Source: Anaeromyces robustus
Taxonomy: Eukaryota; Neocallimastigomycota; Neocallimastigomycetes; Neocallimastigales; Neocallimastigaceae
NCBI GenBank assembly: GCA_002104895.1
Contig: MCFG01000347.1
Coordinates: forward strand, 1 to 50,000
Direction: 5' to 3'
DNA: 50,000 nucleotides
The translations under genes were made by a program, and so were the position numbers. Each line of letters begins with the position of its first letter. The stretch's first letter is position 1. The notes under the pieces are model-generated. The model did no database searches, was not told the DNA's origin, and saw nothing but the letters and a program-made list of their open reading frames with translations. Shown here in pieces: positions 11,995 to 23,193 of this stretch.

Positions 11995-14805
11995 ATGAAA
12001 CATTCATTGTTTATTATAACGTTTATAATATTTAATTTATTTAATATAATCAATGCTAAAAATGATTATTATGTTGTTTCAATTCAAAGAAACAAAGATG
12101 ATGATAATTATGATTCAAATAAAAAAATTCAACCTGTTATTGATAATTTAGTTAATGATAGACTAAATGATATTTACAATATTATTAAAGAAAATAAAGA
12201 TTCTTACATTGAAAATGGAAAGATGGATGAAAAATTAAAGGAACTTGATTCACCTGAAATAAACAAACGTTTTGTTGATAATACCGTGAAAAGAAAATTT
12301 TTCTTTATAAACAGAAATAGACGTCAAAATAATATTTTTAAACGTTCAAATAATTCAACAGAAGAATTTATTCCAGTTGCTTCTAAGTTAGTAGGTCCAC
12401 TTTGTCCAATTTTTAATTATTATATTGTTGGTGCTTATCTTTCCGATACTACATTAGAAAAAGTTCAAAAATTATCAAATGTTATTCGTTGTGAAAAAAA
12501 TGGAAAAACTTATCCAGCATCTTATTATGATCTTAAAGAAATTCAAAGAGAAACAAATTGGTCTAATGTTAGTGTTCAAAATAAATATTCCACTCCTGAA
12601 ATTAATTATTATAGTCATTTATCTTTAATATCTCAAGATAAATTTACTCAAGATGATGATATATACGATAATAATTATTATTATCCATCCTCAGCTGGTA
12701 AAGGTATTGATATTTATTTCTTAGATTTTGGTCTTAATCCTAACCATGATGAATTTGATACCTATGGAGGAACTCGAGAAGTACTTTGTGATGGTCGTTT
12801 CACTTTATTTGATTCTTACTTAGCAAGAGATAATCAAGATTTTGATTGTATGGATAGTTATTATGCCTTCCATGGTAATATGGTTTCATCTGTTGCAGGT
12901 GGAAAAATTTATGGTGCTGCTAAAAAGGCTAATCTTCATATGCTTTACGCGGAAGGTTATCTTATGGATGAAGTAAATGCATTAGATTATGTTCTTAGAT
13001 ATGGTAAACCATATAAATCAGTAATTAGTATATCTAGACAAGGTAATGGATATTACCAATATTTAGATGATAAGATTCAAGAATTAATAAATTCAGGATT
13101 TATCGTTATTACAGCAGCTGGTAATTATGATGAAAATTGTTGTGTTCCAGAAACTAATGATAACTTTTACATTTATGCTGGTTTTAAAAATATTATTACT
13201 GTTGGAGCCACTGGTGATACAATGGCTGAATCATTAAATTTTGCTTATGACGTTGCTTATTATTCAAATTATGGAAAATGTGTTGATATTCATGCTCCAG
13301 GTTATGTTACTTATGGATCTATTGATAATTCTAGCTCTTATGACACTGTTTATGGAACATCATGTTCTACACCATTAGTTGCTGGTGTTGCAGCTCTTAT
13401 TATGTCAGAACATCCAGATATTAAATTTACAAATAAATCAATGAAAGAATATTTAATTAATCTTTCCCTTAAAGATGTCATTAGGGATTTAAAGGATGAT
13501 ACACCAAATAGATTCCTTAATAATGGTAAACGTAAAATATATTATTCAAATTCTTCAAATGAACCTATTACTACTACTACTACTACAACTACTACTAAAA
13601 CAACAAAAACTTCCACCACTAAAACACCAACTAGTACCAATACAGGAAAATGTGGAAGTGAAAATGATAATTTAAGTTGTGCACCAGGTTATTGTTGTAG
13701 TAAATATGGTTATTGTGGTAAAACTGAAAAACACTGTCTTGCTTCACAAGGTTGTCAATCTGAATTTGGTGAATGTACAAATGATACTACTACTACCATC
13801 ACTACTACTACTACTACTAAAACTACTACTACTAAAACTACAAAAACTTCCACTACTAAAACACCAACTAGTACCAATACAGGAAAATGTGGAAGTGAAA
13901 ATGATAATTTAAGTTGTGCACCAGGTTATTGTTGTAGTAAATATGGTTATTGTGGTAATACTGAAAAACATTGTCTTGCTTCACAAGGATGTCAATCTGA
14001 ATTTGGTGAATGTACTAATGATACTACTACTACAACAACTACAACTACTACTAAAACTACTAAAACTTCAAAAACTTCCACAACTAAAACACCAACTAGT
14101 ACCAATACAGGAAAATGTGGAAGTGCAAATGGTAATTTAAGTTGTGCACCAGGTTATTGTTGTAGTAAATATGGTTATTGTGGTAATACTGAAAAACATT
14201 GTCTTGCTTCACAAGGTTGTCAATCTAAATTTGGTGAATGTACTAATGATACCACTACAACAACTACTACTACCACTAAAACTAAAACTACTACTACTAC
14301 TAAAACTACTAAAACTACTACTACTAAAACTACAAAAACTTCCACTACTAAAACACCAACTAATACTAATACAGGAAAATGTGGAAGTGCAAATGGTAAT
14401 TTAAGTTGTGCACCAGGTTATTGTTGTAGTAAATATGGTTATTGTGGTAAAACTGATAAACATTGTCTTGCTTCACAAGGTTGTCAATCTAAATTTGGTG
14501 AATGTACTAATGATAAAACTACTACCACCACTACTACTAAAACTAAAACTACTACTACTAAAACAACAAAAACTTCCACAACTAAAACTACAAAAACTTC
14601 CACTACTAAAACTACAAAAACTTCTACTACTAAAACTACAAAAACTTCCACAACTAAAACACCAACTAATACTAATACAGGAAAATGTGGAAAAGAATAT
14701 GGAAGTTGTGCCTCTGGATATTGTTGTAGTAAATATGGCTATTGTGGTAAATCTTCTGCATATTGTGATACAGGATGTCAAAAAGAATTTGGAGAATGCA
14801 ATTAA
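11995..14805 (+). CDS. protease A: secreted subtilisin-family (S8) protease with five CBM18 modules
   Basis: 936 residues, intronless. Residues 1-21 form a signal peptide ending INA. An I9-like propeptide follows (about 22-120) with basic Kex2-type sites near 108-118 (NRNRR, FKRS). The catalytic domain spans about 200-510. Asp244 lies in IYFLDFG, His293 in FHGNMV, oxyanion Asn377 in TAAGN and Ser456 in GTSCSTP. The tail has five eight-cysteine hevein-type modules starting near 551, 630, 706, 794 and 896, separated by Thr/Lys-rich linkers that are probably O-glycosylated. Each module has the CCSKYGYCG signature. The last one is a shorter type (GKEYGSC, ending YCDTGC). Expected role: extracellular endopeptidase tethered to chitin or fungal wall glycans. 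It is the first of six tandem paralogues and closest to B and C. The His-box lacks the usual second His (HGTHV). Confidence 0.92.
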   Translation: MKHSLFIITFIIFNLFNIINAKNDYYVVSIQRNKDDDNYDSNKKIQPVIDNLVNDRLNDIYNIIKENKDSYIENGKMDEKLKELDSPEINKRFVDNTVKRKFFFINRNRRQNNIFKRSNNSTEEFIPVASKLVGPLCPIFNYYIVGAYLSDTTLEKVQKLSNVIRCEKNGKTYPASYYDLKEIQRETNWSNVSVQNKYSTPEINYYSHLSLISQDKFTQDDDIYDNNYYYPSSAGKGIDIYFLDFGLNPNHDEFDTYGGTREVLCDGRFTLFDSYLARDNQDFDCMDSYYAFHGNMVSSVAGGKIYGAAKKANLHMLYAEGYLMDEVNALDYVLRYGKPYKSVISISRQGNGYYQYLDDKIQELINSGFIVITAAGNYDENCCVPETNDNFYIYAGFKNIITVGATGDTMAESLNFAYDVAYYSNYGKCVDIHAPGYVTYGSIDNSSSYDTVYGTSCSTPLVAGVAALIMSEHPDIKFTNKSMKEYLINLSLKDVIRDLKDDTPNRFLNNGKRKIYYSNSSNEPITTTTTTTTTKTTKTSTTKTPTSTNTGKCGSENDNLSCAPGYCCSKYGYCGKTEKHCLASQGCQSEFGECTNDTTTTITTTTTTKTTTTKTTKTSTTKTPTSTNTGKCGSENDNLSCAPGYCCSKYGYCGNTEKHCLASQGCQSEFGECTNDTTTTTTTTTTKTTKTSKTSTTKTPTSTNTGKCGSANGNLSCAPGYCCSKYGYCGNTEKHCLASQGCQSKFGECTNDTTTTTTTTTKTKTTTTTKTTKTTTTKTTKTSTTKTPTNTNTGKCGSANGNLSCAPGYCCSKYGYCGKTDKHCLASQGCQSKFGECTNDKTTTTTTTKTKTTTTKTTKTSTTKTTKTSTTKTTKTSTTKTTKTSTTKTPTNTNTGKCGKEYGSCASGYCCSKYGYCGKSSAYCDTGCQKEFGECN

Positions 14806-15623
14806 TTAAATAGAAATAAAAAATATTTATATTTATTAATTTAACTACTATTTAATCTATGCTCATTAATATTATTTTATAGAATCGTTAAATTAATTTG
14901 AATAAATTATTTTAATGAAAATAATTATAATGAAAAATAATAAATTTATATTGATAAATTTATTATTTAATAGTAAATATAAAAATAGTCAATAAACCTA
15001 ATGTTAATTTAGTATAAAATTATCTATTTAGTTTTATATAAAAAATTTTTTTTTATTTATATATAAAATTTTTTTTATTATAAAAATTTTTTTTTAAAGT
15101 ATATAATTTTTTTTTATATAAAAAAATTTTTATATTTATAATAAAAATGTATAAAAAAATAAATATTAATAAAATAAAAAAAAAATATTAGAAATAATTA
15201 ATTAATTAATTAATTAATTTGTATTATAATTTTTTTATTTAAAAAAAAAAAAAAAATTCTTTTTTACTTAAAGTAGTTTCTTTCAATTTTGTTAAATAAA
15301 TAAAAAAAGAAAAGAAAAAAAAGATAAATATATATTATATATATAATATAGAATATTATGTAAACCATTAAAAAAAAAATTATTTATATATTGATTATCA
15401 ATTTATTTATTTTTATTTTTACTCTATTATATTTATTATTATTATTATTATTAATTGTAATATAATACATAAATCATAAATAGTTTAAAAAACTTTTTCT
15501 TTTTATTTACCAATGGTCAATTGAATAATTTAATATTATTATTATTATTCATTTTTTTTTTATTAATATTACATTTATTTTTTTTTTTTTTTTATTTTTT
15601 TTTAAATATTTAAAATTTAAAAA
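14806..15623. other. intergenic A-B
   Basis: About 0.8 kb with no gene seen. It includes a T/A-tract stretch at 15040-15140, a TTAATTAA-type run at 15198-15218 and ATT repeats near 15435-15455. The last 110 bp contain the only CCAAT word near gene B. Confidence 0.6.
15510..15514 (+). promoter_or_regulatory. CCAAT word upstream of protease B
   Basis: The context is atttaccaatggtcaatt, 110 bp before the start codon. It is in the opposite orientation to, and nearer than, the ATTGG words of genes A and C to F, so it is the weakest member of the set. Confidence 0.25.
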
Positions 15624-18470
15624 ATGGGGTATTCATTATTTATCACAATTTTTTTAATATTTAATTTATTTAATATAATCAATGCTAAAAATGATTATTA
15701 TGTTGTTTCAATTCAAAGAAACAAAGATGATGATAATTATGATTCAAATAAAAAAATTCAACCAGTTATTGATAATTTAGTTAATGATAGACTAAATGAT
15801 ATTTATGATATTATTAAAGAAAATAAAGATTCTTACATTGAAAATGGAAAGATGGATGAAAAATTAAAGGAACTTGATTCACCTGAAATAAACAAACGTT
15901 TTGTTGATAATACAGGTATAAAAAGGAAACTTTTCTTTAAAAATAGACATAGACGTCAAAATAATATTTTTAAACGTTCAAATAATTCAACAGAAGAATT
16001 TATTCCAATTGCTTCTAATATAGTAAGTCCCCTATGTCCTGTTTTTAATTATTATACTATTGCAGCTTATCTTTCGGATACTGTATTAGAAAAAGTTCAA
16101 AAATTACCAAATATTATTCGTTGTGAAAAAAATATAGAAACTTATCCAACAACTTATTATGATATTAAAGAAATTCAAAAAGAAACCAATTGGACAGGTG
16201 TTAGTGTTCAAGATTTTAATGAGGATAATGACATTATATTTAATTTTTATCAGTTATCTTTAATATCTCAAGGTAAAGTTACTCAAGATGAAGAATTATA
16301 TGATAATAATTATTATTATCCTTCTTCAGCTGGTAAAGGTATTGATATTTATTTAATAGATTCAGGTATAAAACTTGAACATGATGAATTTGATACCTAT
16401 GGAGGAACACGTGAAATATCTTGTGATGGTCATTTCGATCTTTATTCATCTCAATTGAAAATAAATAATGATAAATTTGATTGTATGGAACATGAACAAT
16501 TATTCCATGGTCAAATGGTTTCATCTGTTGCTGGTGGAAAAGTATATGGTGCTGCTAAAAAGGCTAATCTTCATATGCTTTACTCTGAAAATAATTCTTT
16601 GGCTGACTTTCTTGCACTTGATTATGTACTTAATTATGGTACTCCTCATAAATCAATTATCAGTATATCTAGATCGGGTAGAGGATATTTTAAATATTCG
16701 GATGATAAAATTCAAGAATTAATAAAATCTGGATTTATTATATTTACATCAGCAGGTAATGATGATGAAAACTGTTGCTATTCAAAATCTAATGATAACT
16801 TCCTTTTTTACGCTGGTATAGATAATGTTATTACTGTTGGTGCTACTGGAAACGAATATCATGATGGTATATATAATGCATATTCCAAAGCTCCCTATTC
16901 AAATTATGGAAAATGTGTTGATATTTATGGACCAGGAGGTATTATCTCTGCATCAATTTTTTGTTATGATTGTTATTCTTTTTATCTTGGAACATCATGT
17001 TCTACACCATTAGTTGCTGGTGTTGCAGCTACAATTATGTCTGATCATCCAGAAATTAAATTTACAAATGAATCAATGAAAGAATATTTAATTAATCTTT
17101 CCCTTAAAGATATTATTAGTGATTTAAATAAATCTACTCCAAATAGATACCTTAATAATGGTAAACATAAAATATATAATCCAAAATCTTCCAATGAATT
17201 TACTACTACTACCACTAAAACAACAAAAACTTCCACTACTAAAACTACAAAAACTTCCACAACTAAAACACCAACTAGTACCAATACAGGAAAATGTGGA
17301 AGTGCAAATGGTAATTTAAGTTGTGCACCAGGTTATTGTTGTAGTAAATATGGTTATTGTGGTAATACTGAAAAACATTGTCTTGCTTCACAAGGTTGTC
17401 AATCTAAATATGGTGAATGTACTAATGATACCAATACAACAACTACTACTACCACTAAAACTAAAACTACTACTACTAAAACAACAAAAACTACTACTAC
17501 TAAAACTACAAAAACTTCTACAACTAAAACACCAACTAATACTAATACAGGAAAATGTGGAAGTGCAAATGGTAATTTAAGTTGTGCACCAGGCTATTGT
17601 TGTAGTAAATATGGTTATTGTGGTAATACTGAAAAACATTGTCTTGCTTCACAAGGATGCCAATCTAAATTTGGTGAATGTACTAATGATAAAACTACTA
17701 CCACTACAACTACTACCACTAAAACCAAAACTACTACTACTAAAACTACAAAAACTTCTACAACTAAAACACCAACTAGTACCAATACAGGAAAATGTGG
17801 AAGTGCAAATGGTAATTTAAGTTGTGCACCAGGTTATTGTTGTAGTAAATATGGTTATTGTGGTAATACTGAAAAACACTGTCTTGCTTCACAAGGTTGT
17901 CAATCTAAATTTGGTGAATGTACTAATGATACCAATACAACAACTACTACTACCACTAAAACTAAAACTACTACTACTACTAAAACAACAAAAACTACTA
18001 AAACTACTACTACTAAAACCACAAAAACTTCCACTACTAAAACACCAACTAATACTAATACAGGAAAATGTGGAAGTGCAAATGGTAATTTAAGTTGTGC
18101 ACCAGGTTATTGTTGTAGTAAATATGGTTATTGTGGTAATACTGAAAAACACTGTCTTGCTTCACAAGGCTGTCAATCTAAATTTGGTGAATGTACTAAT
18201 GATAAAACTACTAGCACCACTACTACTAAAACTAAAACTACTACTACTACTAAAACAACAAAAACTACTAGTACTAAAACTACAAAAACTTCCACTACTA
18301 AAACTACTACTACCACTACTAAAAAACCAACTACCACTAATACAGGAAAATGTGGAAAAGAATATGGAAGTTGTGCCTCTGGATATTGTTGTAGTAAATA
18401 TGGTTATTGTGGTAAATCCTCTGAACATTGTGATACAGGATGTCAAAAAGAATTTGGAAAATGCAGTTAA
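15624..18470 (+). CDS. protease B: secreted subtilisin-family (S8) protease with five CBM18 modules
   Basis: 948 residues, intronless. The architecture matches gene A: signal peptide (to about 21), I9-like propeptide with dibasic sites (HRRQ, FKRS), catalytic domain and five hevein-type modules. Catalytic residues are Asp246 in YLIDSG, His295 in FHGQMV, Asn in TSAGN and Ser458 in GTSCSTP. Four modules are the long type (GKCGSANGNLSC, CLASQGC); the terminal one is the short type (GKEYGSC) with SEHC where A and C have SAYC. The propeptide is almost identical at DNA level to gene C, but the catalytic domain diverges, which suggests gene conversion. The stop is followed by a TTTTAG-type minisatellite. 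Likely a secreted chitin-associated endopeptidase. Confidence 0.92.
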   Translation: MGYSLFITIFLIFNLFNIINAKNDYYVVSIQRNKDDDNYDSNKKIQPVIDNLVNDRLNDIYDIIKENKDSYIENGKMDEKLKELDSPEINKRFVDNTGIKRKLFFKNRHRRQNNIFKRSNNSTEEFIPIASNIVSPLCPVFNYYTIAAYLSDTVLEKVQKLPNIIRCEKNIETYPTTYYDIKEIQKETNWTGVSVQDFNEDNDIIFNFYQLSLISQGKVTQDEELYDNNYYYPSSAGKGIDIYLIDSGIKLEHDEFDTYGGTREISCDGHFDLYSSQLKINNDKFDCMEHEQLFHGQMVSSVAGGKVYGAAKKANLHMLYSENNSLADFLALDYVLNYGTPHKSIISISRSGRGYFKYSDDKIQELIKSGFIIFTSAGNDDENCCYSKSNDNFLFYAGIDNVITVGATGNEYHDGIYNAYSKAPYSNYGKCVDIYGPGGIISASIFCYDCYSFYLGTSCSTPLVAGVAATIMSDHPEIKFTNESMKEYLINLSLKDIISDLNKSTPNRYLNNGKHKIYNPKSSNEFTTTTTKTTKTSTTKTTKTSTTKTPTSTNTGKCGSANGNLSCAPGYCCSKYGYCGNTEKHCLASQGCQSKYGECTNDTNTTTTTTTKTKTTTTKTTKTTTTKTTKTSTTKTPTNTNTGKCGSANGNLSCAPGYCCSKYGYCGNTEKHCLASQGCQSKFGECTNDKTTTTTTTTTKTKTTTTKTTKTSTTKTPTSTNTGKCGSANGNLSCAPGYCCSKYGYCGNTEKHCLASQGCQSKFGECTNDTNTTTTTTTKTKTTTTTKTTKTTKTTTTKTTKTSTTKTPTNTNTGKCGSANGNLSCAPGYCCSKYGYCGNTEKHCLASQGCQSKFGECTNDKTTSTTTTKTKTTTTTKTTKTTSTKTTKTSTTKTTTTTTKKPTTTNTGKCGKEYGSCASGYCCSKYGYCGKSSEHCDTGCQKEFGKCS

Positions 18471-18489
18471 AATGAATGAATAATTTTTA

Positions 18490-18550
18490 TTTTCATTTTT
18501 ATTTTTAGTTTTATTTTTAGTTTTATTTTTAGTTTTATTTTTAGTTTTGT
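18490..18550. repeat. 12-bp minisatellite after protease B
   Basis: About four copies of ttttatttttag-type units begin some 20 bp after the stop of gene B, within the likely 3' UTR. Not coding. Confidence 0.75.
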
Positions 18551-18939
18551 CTTTATTATTATTTTTTATTATTTTTATTTTCATATTTTATTAAATATAA
18601 CTGTCATTTAATTTTATACTCATTAATTTGTAAATATTAATTATTTCTATAATATAATATATAAATATTTATTAAATAGTTTATTACGTAAACTATTTTT
18701 ATGGTCATATATATATATATATAAAATATATTTATCAAGCATTTAATATTAATATACTATAATATATCTATTATTTTAATTTTTTAAACACATTTTTATA
18801 TATTAAAATGTATTTAAGGAAAAATAAATATATATAATAAGAATAATAACTGTAAAATAAAAAAAAATATTTAATATATAAAATATATATATGTAAATCA
18901 TGAAAGAAAATAACTAATACATAAAGAAAAAACGTTAAT

Positions 18940-19064
<125 letters not shown>

Positions 19065-19381
19065 TTTTAGTAAAAAAACCCAGTAAATTTTATTATAAAT
19101 AGAAATAATATAAATAATATTGATTATTTAACTATATATTTAAACATAATTATTATTTTTCTTTAAGCAAAATTTTATTTATTTTTATTAGAAATGATTT
19201 TAACTAAAACGTATTAATATAATAATTATTAATATAAAAAAAAGTATTAAATTAAAGTAAAAAAAAAAAGAATATATACATAATTTTTAAATATTTTTTT
19301 TTTATTTAATAATATTTATTTATTATTTTTTTTTTTTAGAAAAAAAAATAGAAACGATTACAATAATGTTATAACAAAATA

Positions 19382-19383
<2 letters not shown>

Positions 19384-19455
<72 letters not shown>
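19384..19455. repeat. CAA then AAT trinucleotide microsatellite
   Basis: About twelve CAA units followed without a gap by about eleven AAT units. Confidence 0.9.
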
Positions 19456-19458
<3 letters not shown>

Positions 19459-19497
19459 TACAATAATTTAAAAATTAATATTAATAATAATAATAAT

Positions 19498-19645
19498 TAT
19501 AATAATAATAATTAATAGAAACAATTATTAAATTTTTTAATTTCAGAAAGTAATTTCTTTTGTTTTAATTTTTCTTTTTTTAATTAAAAAAGAAATTACT
19601 TTTAATAATTAAAATTTTTAATTGTTTCAATTATTATTTAATTTT
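19498..19645. repeat. long imperfect hairpin (foldback)
   Basis: The left arm (about 19498-19562) and right arm (about 19580-19645) are reverse complements with small bulges. The best-matched core is aaagtaatttctttt pairing with aaagaaattacttt, with gaaacaatt and aattgtttc further out. It sits directly upstream of the ATTGG word of gene C. It could be a relic of a foldback element or a strong stem-loop in the promoter region. Confidence 0.7.
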
Positions 19646-19646
19646 T

Positions 19647-19651
19647 ATTGG
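19647..19651 (+). promoter_or_regulatory. ATTGG upstream of protease C
   Basis: The context is ttttattggctaacaa, about 245 bp before the start codon. It matches the words before genes A, D, E and F. Confidence 0.3.
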
Positions 19652-19892
19652 CTAACAATAAAAAAAATTTTTTTTTTTATTCTTTAATATATAATTTTTT
19701 CTCTTTATTATTTTTATTTACTATTTATTAATATACTTTTATTTGAATTTTAATTCAATTTATTATTTTTTATTTAATTCATATTTATAAATATATATAT
19801 GAATAAAAAGTATTATTAATTTAAAATAATTTTTTATATTTTTTTTTAATATTATTACATATATTTTTTTTTAAATTATTAAAATTTTAATA

Positions 19893-22415
19893 ATGGATCA
19901 TTCATTCTTTATTACAATTTTTATAATATTTAATTTAATTAACGTAATTATAGCTAAAAATGATTATTATGTCATTTCAATTCAAAGAGACAAAGATGAT
20001 GATAATTATGATTCAAATAAAAAAATTCAACCAGTTATTGATAATTTAGTTAATGATAGACTAAATGATATTTATGATATTATTAAAGAAAATAAAGATT
20101 CTTACATTGAAAATGGAAAGATGGATGAAAAATTAAAGGAACTTGATTCACCTGAAATAAACAAACGTTTTGTTGATAATACAGGTATAAAAAGGAAACT
20201 TTTCTTTAAAAATAGACATAGACGTCAAAATAATATTTTTAAACGTTCAAATAATTCAACAGAAGAATTTATTCCAATTACTTCTGATATAGTAAGTCCC
20301 CTATGTCCTGTTTTTAATTATTATACTATTGCAGCTTATCTTTCGGATACTGTATTAGAAAAAGTTCAAAAATTACCAAATATTATTCGTTGTGAAAAAA
20401 ATATAGAAACTTATCCAACAACTTATTATGATATTAAAGAAATTCAAAAAGAAACCAATTGGTCAGGTGTTAGTGTTCAAGAATTTCATAATCAATATTT
20501 TGCCCATTTATCTCTAATATCCCAAGGAAAATTTACTCAAGCTGAAAAACTTTATGATTTTAATTATTATTATCCATCCTCAGCTGGTAAAGATATTGAT
20601 ATTTATTTAATAGATTCTGGTATAAATCTTAACAGTGCTGATTTTGATACCTATGGAGGAACACGTGAAATATCTTGCGATGGCTATTTTTCTATTAACG
20701 AATCTAAATTAAAAATAAAGAATGATAGTTTTAATTGTATGGAAAGTGAATTTGCAGAACATGGTCAAATGGTTGCATCAATTGCAGGTGGAAAAATATA
20801 TGGTGCTGCTAAAAAGGCTAATCTTCATATGCTTTACACTGACTTTGATACGTTGAGTGAATTTAAATCATTAGATTACGTTCTTAATTATGGTACTCCT
20901 CATAAATCCATTATTAGTATATCTAGATCTGGTAAAGGATATTTAGAATATTTGGATGATAAAATTCAAGAATTAATAAATTCCGGATTCATTATAATTG
21001 CATCAGCAGCTAATAATGATGAAAACTGTTGCTCTTCAAAATATGATGAAAATTTCATTTGTTTTGCTGGTGTTGAAAATGTTATTACTGTAGGTGCTAC
21101 TAAAGATTCAAGTTTTCATGATATATATAATGCATATATCAAAGCTCCATATTCAAATTATGGAAAATGTGTTGATATTTTTGCTCCAGGTGATGCCTCA
21201 TATGCCTCATATTATTATTATGATTTTAATGGTTATAGTTCAGGAACATCATGTGCTGCACCACTAGTTGCTGGTGTTGCAGCTACTATTATGTCAGAAC
21301 ATCCGGAAATTGAATTTACATATCAATCAATAAAAGAATATTTAATTAATCTTTCCCTTAAAGATGTCCTTACTGATTTAGATGATTCTACACCAAATAG
21401 ATTCCTTAATAATGGTAAACGTAAAATATATTATTCAAATTCTTCTTCTTCTTCTACTACTACTACTACTAAAACTAAAACTACCACTACCACCACAACT
21501 AGTACTACTACAACAACTAAAACAACAAAAACTACCAATACTACTAGTACCACTAAAACTAAAACTACTACTACTAAATCTACTACTACTAAATCTACTA
21601 CTACTAAAACTAGTACTACTAAAACTACAAAAACTTCCACTACTAAAACACCAACTAGTACCAATACAGGAAAATGTGGAAGTGCAAATGGTAATTTAAG
21701 TTGTGCTCCAGGTTATTGTTGTAGTAAATATGGTTATTGTGGTAAAACTGAAAAACATTGTCTTGTTTCAAAAGGTTGTCAATCTGAATTTGGTGAATGT
21801 ACTAATGATACTACTACTACTACTACAACAACTACTACTAAAACTACAAAAACTTCCACTACTAAAACTACAAAAACTTCTACTACTAAAACTACAAAAA
21901 CAACCACTACTAAAACACCAACTAGTACAAATACAGGAAAATGTGGAAGTGCAAATGGTAATTTAAGTTGTGCACCAGGTTATTGTTGTAGTAAATATGG
22001 TTATTGTGGTAAAACTGAAAGACATTGTCTTGTTTCACAAGGTTGTCAATCTGAATTTGGTGAATGTACTAATGATGCTACTACTACTACTACTACAACA
22101 ACCACTAAAACTAAAACTACTAAAACTACTAAAACAACAAAAACAAGTAGTACTAAATCTAAACCTACTACCACTACTAAAACAACAAAAACAAGTACTA
22201 CTAAATCTAAACCTACTACTACTACTAAAACAACAAAAACAAGTACTACTAAAACTTCCACTACTAAAAAACCAACCACCACTAATACAGGAAAATGTGG
22301 AAAAGAATATGGAAGTTGTGCCTCTGGTTATTGTTGTAGTAAATATGGTTATTGTGGTAAATCTTCTGCCTATTGTGATACAGGATGTCAAAAAGAATTT
22401 GGAGAATGCAATTAA
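19893..22415 (+). CDS. protease C: secreted subtilisin-family (S8) protease with three CBM18 modules
   Basis: 840 residues, intronless. Signal peptide to about residue 21 (ending IIA), propeptide nearly identical to gene B, catalytic domain and three hevein-type modules: two long and one short terminal type. Catalytic residues are Asp241 in YLIDSG, His290 in EHGQMV and Ser453 in GTSCAAP. The oxyanion box reads ASAANN, so the Gly normally before Asn is Ala, and the segment after the Asp box (INLNSADF) differs from the NHDEF/EHDEF of its neighbours. Activity is probably retained but specificity or turnover may differ. The linker before the first module is longer and richer in Ser/Thr than in A or B. 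A poly-A run follows the stop directly. Confidence 0.9.
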   Translation: MDHSFFITIFIIFNLINVIIAKNDYYVISIQRDKDDDNYDSNKKIQPVIDNLVNDRLNDIYDIIKENKDSYIENGKMDEKLKELDSPEINKRFVDNTGIKRKLFFKNRHRRQNNIFKRSNNSTEEFIPITSDIVSPLCPVFNYYTIAAYLSDTVLEKVQKLPNIIRCEKNIETYPTTYYDIKEIQKETNWSGVSVQEFHNQYFAHLSLISQGKFTQAEKLYDFNYYYPSSAGKDIDIYLIDSGINLNSADFDTYGGTREISCDGYFSINESKLKIKNDSFNCMESEFAEHGQMVASIAGGKIYGAAKKANLHMLYTDFDTLSEFKSLDYVLNYGTPHKSIISISRSGKGYLEYLDDKIQELINSGFIIIASAANNDENCCSSKYDENFICFAGVENVITVGATKDSSFHDIYNAYIKAPYSNYGKCVDIFAPGDASYASYYYYDFNGYSSGTSCAAPLVAGVAATIMSEHPEIEFTYQSIKEYLINLSLKDVLTDLDDSTPNRFLNNGKRKIYYSNSSSSSTTTTTKTKTTTTTTTSTTTTTKTTKTTNTTSTTKTKTTTTKSTTTKSTTTKTSTTKTTKTSTTKTPTSTNTGKCGSANGNLSCAPGYCCSKYGYCGKTEKHCLVSKGCQSEFGECTNDTTTTTTTTTTKTTKTSTTKTTKTSTTKTTKTTTTKTPTSTNTGKCGSANGNLSCAPGYCCSKYGYCGKTERHCLVSQGCQSEFGECTNDATTTTTTTTTKTKTTKTTKTTKTSSTKSKPTTTTKTTKTSTTKSKPTTTTKTTKTSTTKTSTTKKPTTTNTGKCGKEYGSCASGYCCSKYGYCGKSSAYCDTGCQKEFGECN

Positions 22416-23193
22416 AAAAAAAAAAAAAAAAAAAAATAAAATAAAATAAAATAAATTCTTTCTTTTTTTTTTTTTTAAATTGTTTAAATATAATTATTAT
22501 TTAAAAATATACTTGTTAAATTATAAATTATTTATATTTAACTTATTAAATGTAACTATTATTTAATTTTATATTAAATTGTTCTTAAGTATCTTGTTTC
22601 ATTTATTAAATATAATTATTATTTAATAATATATCTATTAAATTATAAATATTTTTATTTAACTAATTAAATATAACTATTATTTAATTTATATATCAAA
22701 TTGTTCTTAAGTATCTTGTTTCATTTATTAAATATTATTATTATTTAGCATGTATTTATTAATTTATAAATATTAAGTAGTAATATTTAAATAATAATAG
22801 CTATTATTAAAATTTATAAAATCTTTTTTTTTTTTTTTAAAAAAAAAAAAAATAATAATTAAACATGTTAATAATAATATAATTATACTATTTAATTATT
22901 ATTATTATAAATTATATATTATATATTATGTATTATATATTAATATTTGTACTAGTTAAATAATTATTAGTTACTAAATTATAAATTTATAATTATTCAA
23001 GTTAATAGCTTTTTTATTTTTTAAATTTTAGTTTTATATAAATTATTATTTAAAATGAAAAAAGCAAAAAGAAAGAAAGAAAAAAAAAAAAAGAAAGAAA
23101 TAAATGAATAAATAAAAGTAAGACTTTTATATATATTATTTATTTATTATTGTTAAAATATTGTATAATATTATAAGATTATAATAGAGTAAT
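22416..23193. other. intergenic C-D, with a 122-bp tandem duplication
   Basis: The first part contains a direct duplication (22500-22780, separate entry). The rest is AT-rich with A and T runs. It ends at a short coding-like fragment (23194-23388). Confidence 0.6.
22500..22780. repeat. tandem duplication, period about 122 bp
   Basis: The block with ttgttcttaagtatcttg followed by tttcatttattaaata occurs at 22579 and 22701, and the flanking taactattatttaattt text repeats with it. The copies differ at several positions. It lies in the 3' flank of gene C. Confidence 0.85.

Noticed and set aside
13679-14809. Leu/Val/Lys-rich frames overlapping the CBM18 tails (and equivalents in the other proteases)
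   Set aside because: They repeat with the module period and arise from out-of-frame reading of ACT/AAA linkers; no independent start or domain.
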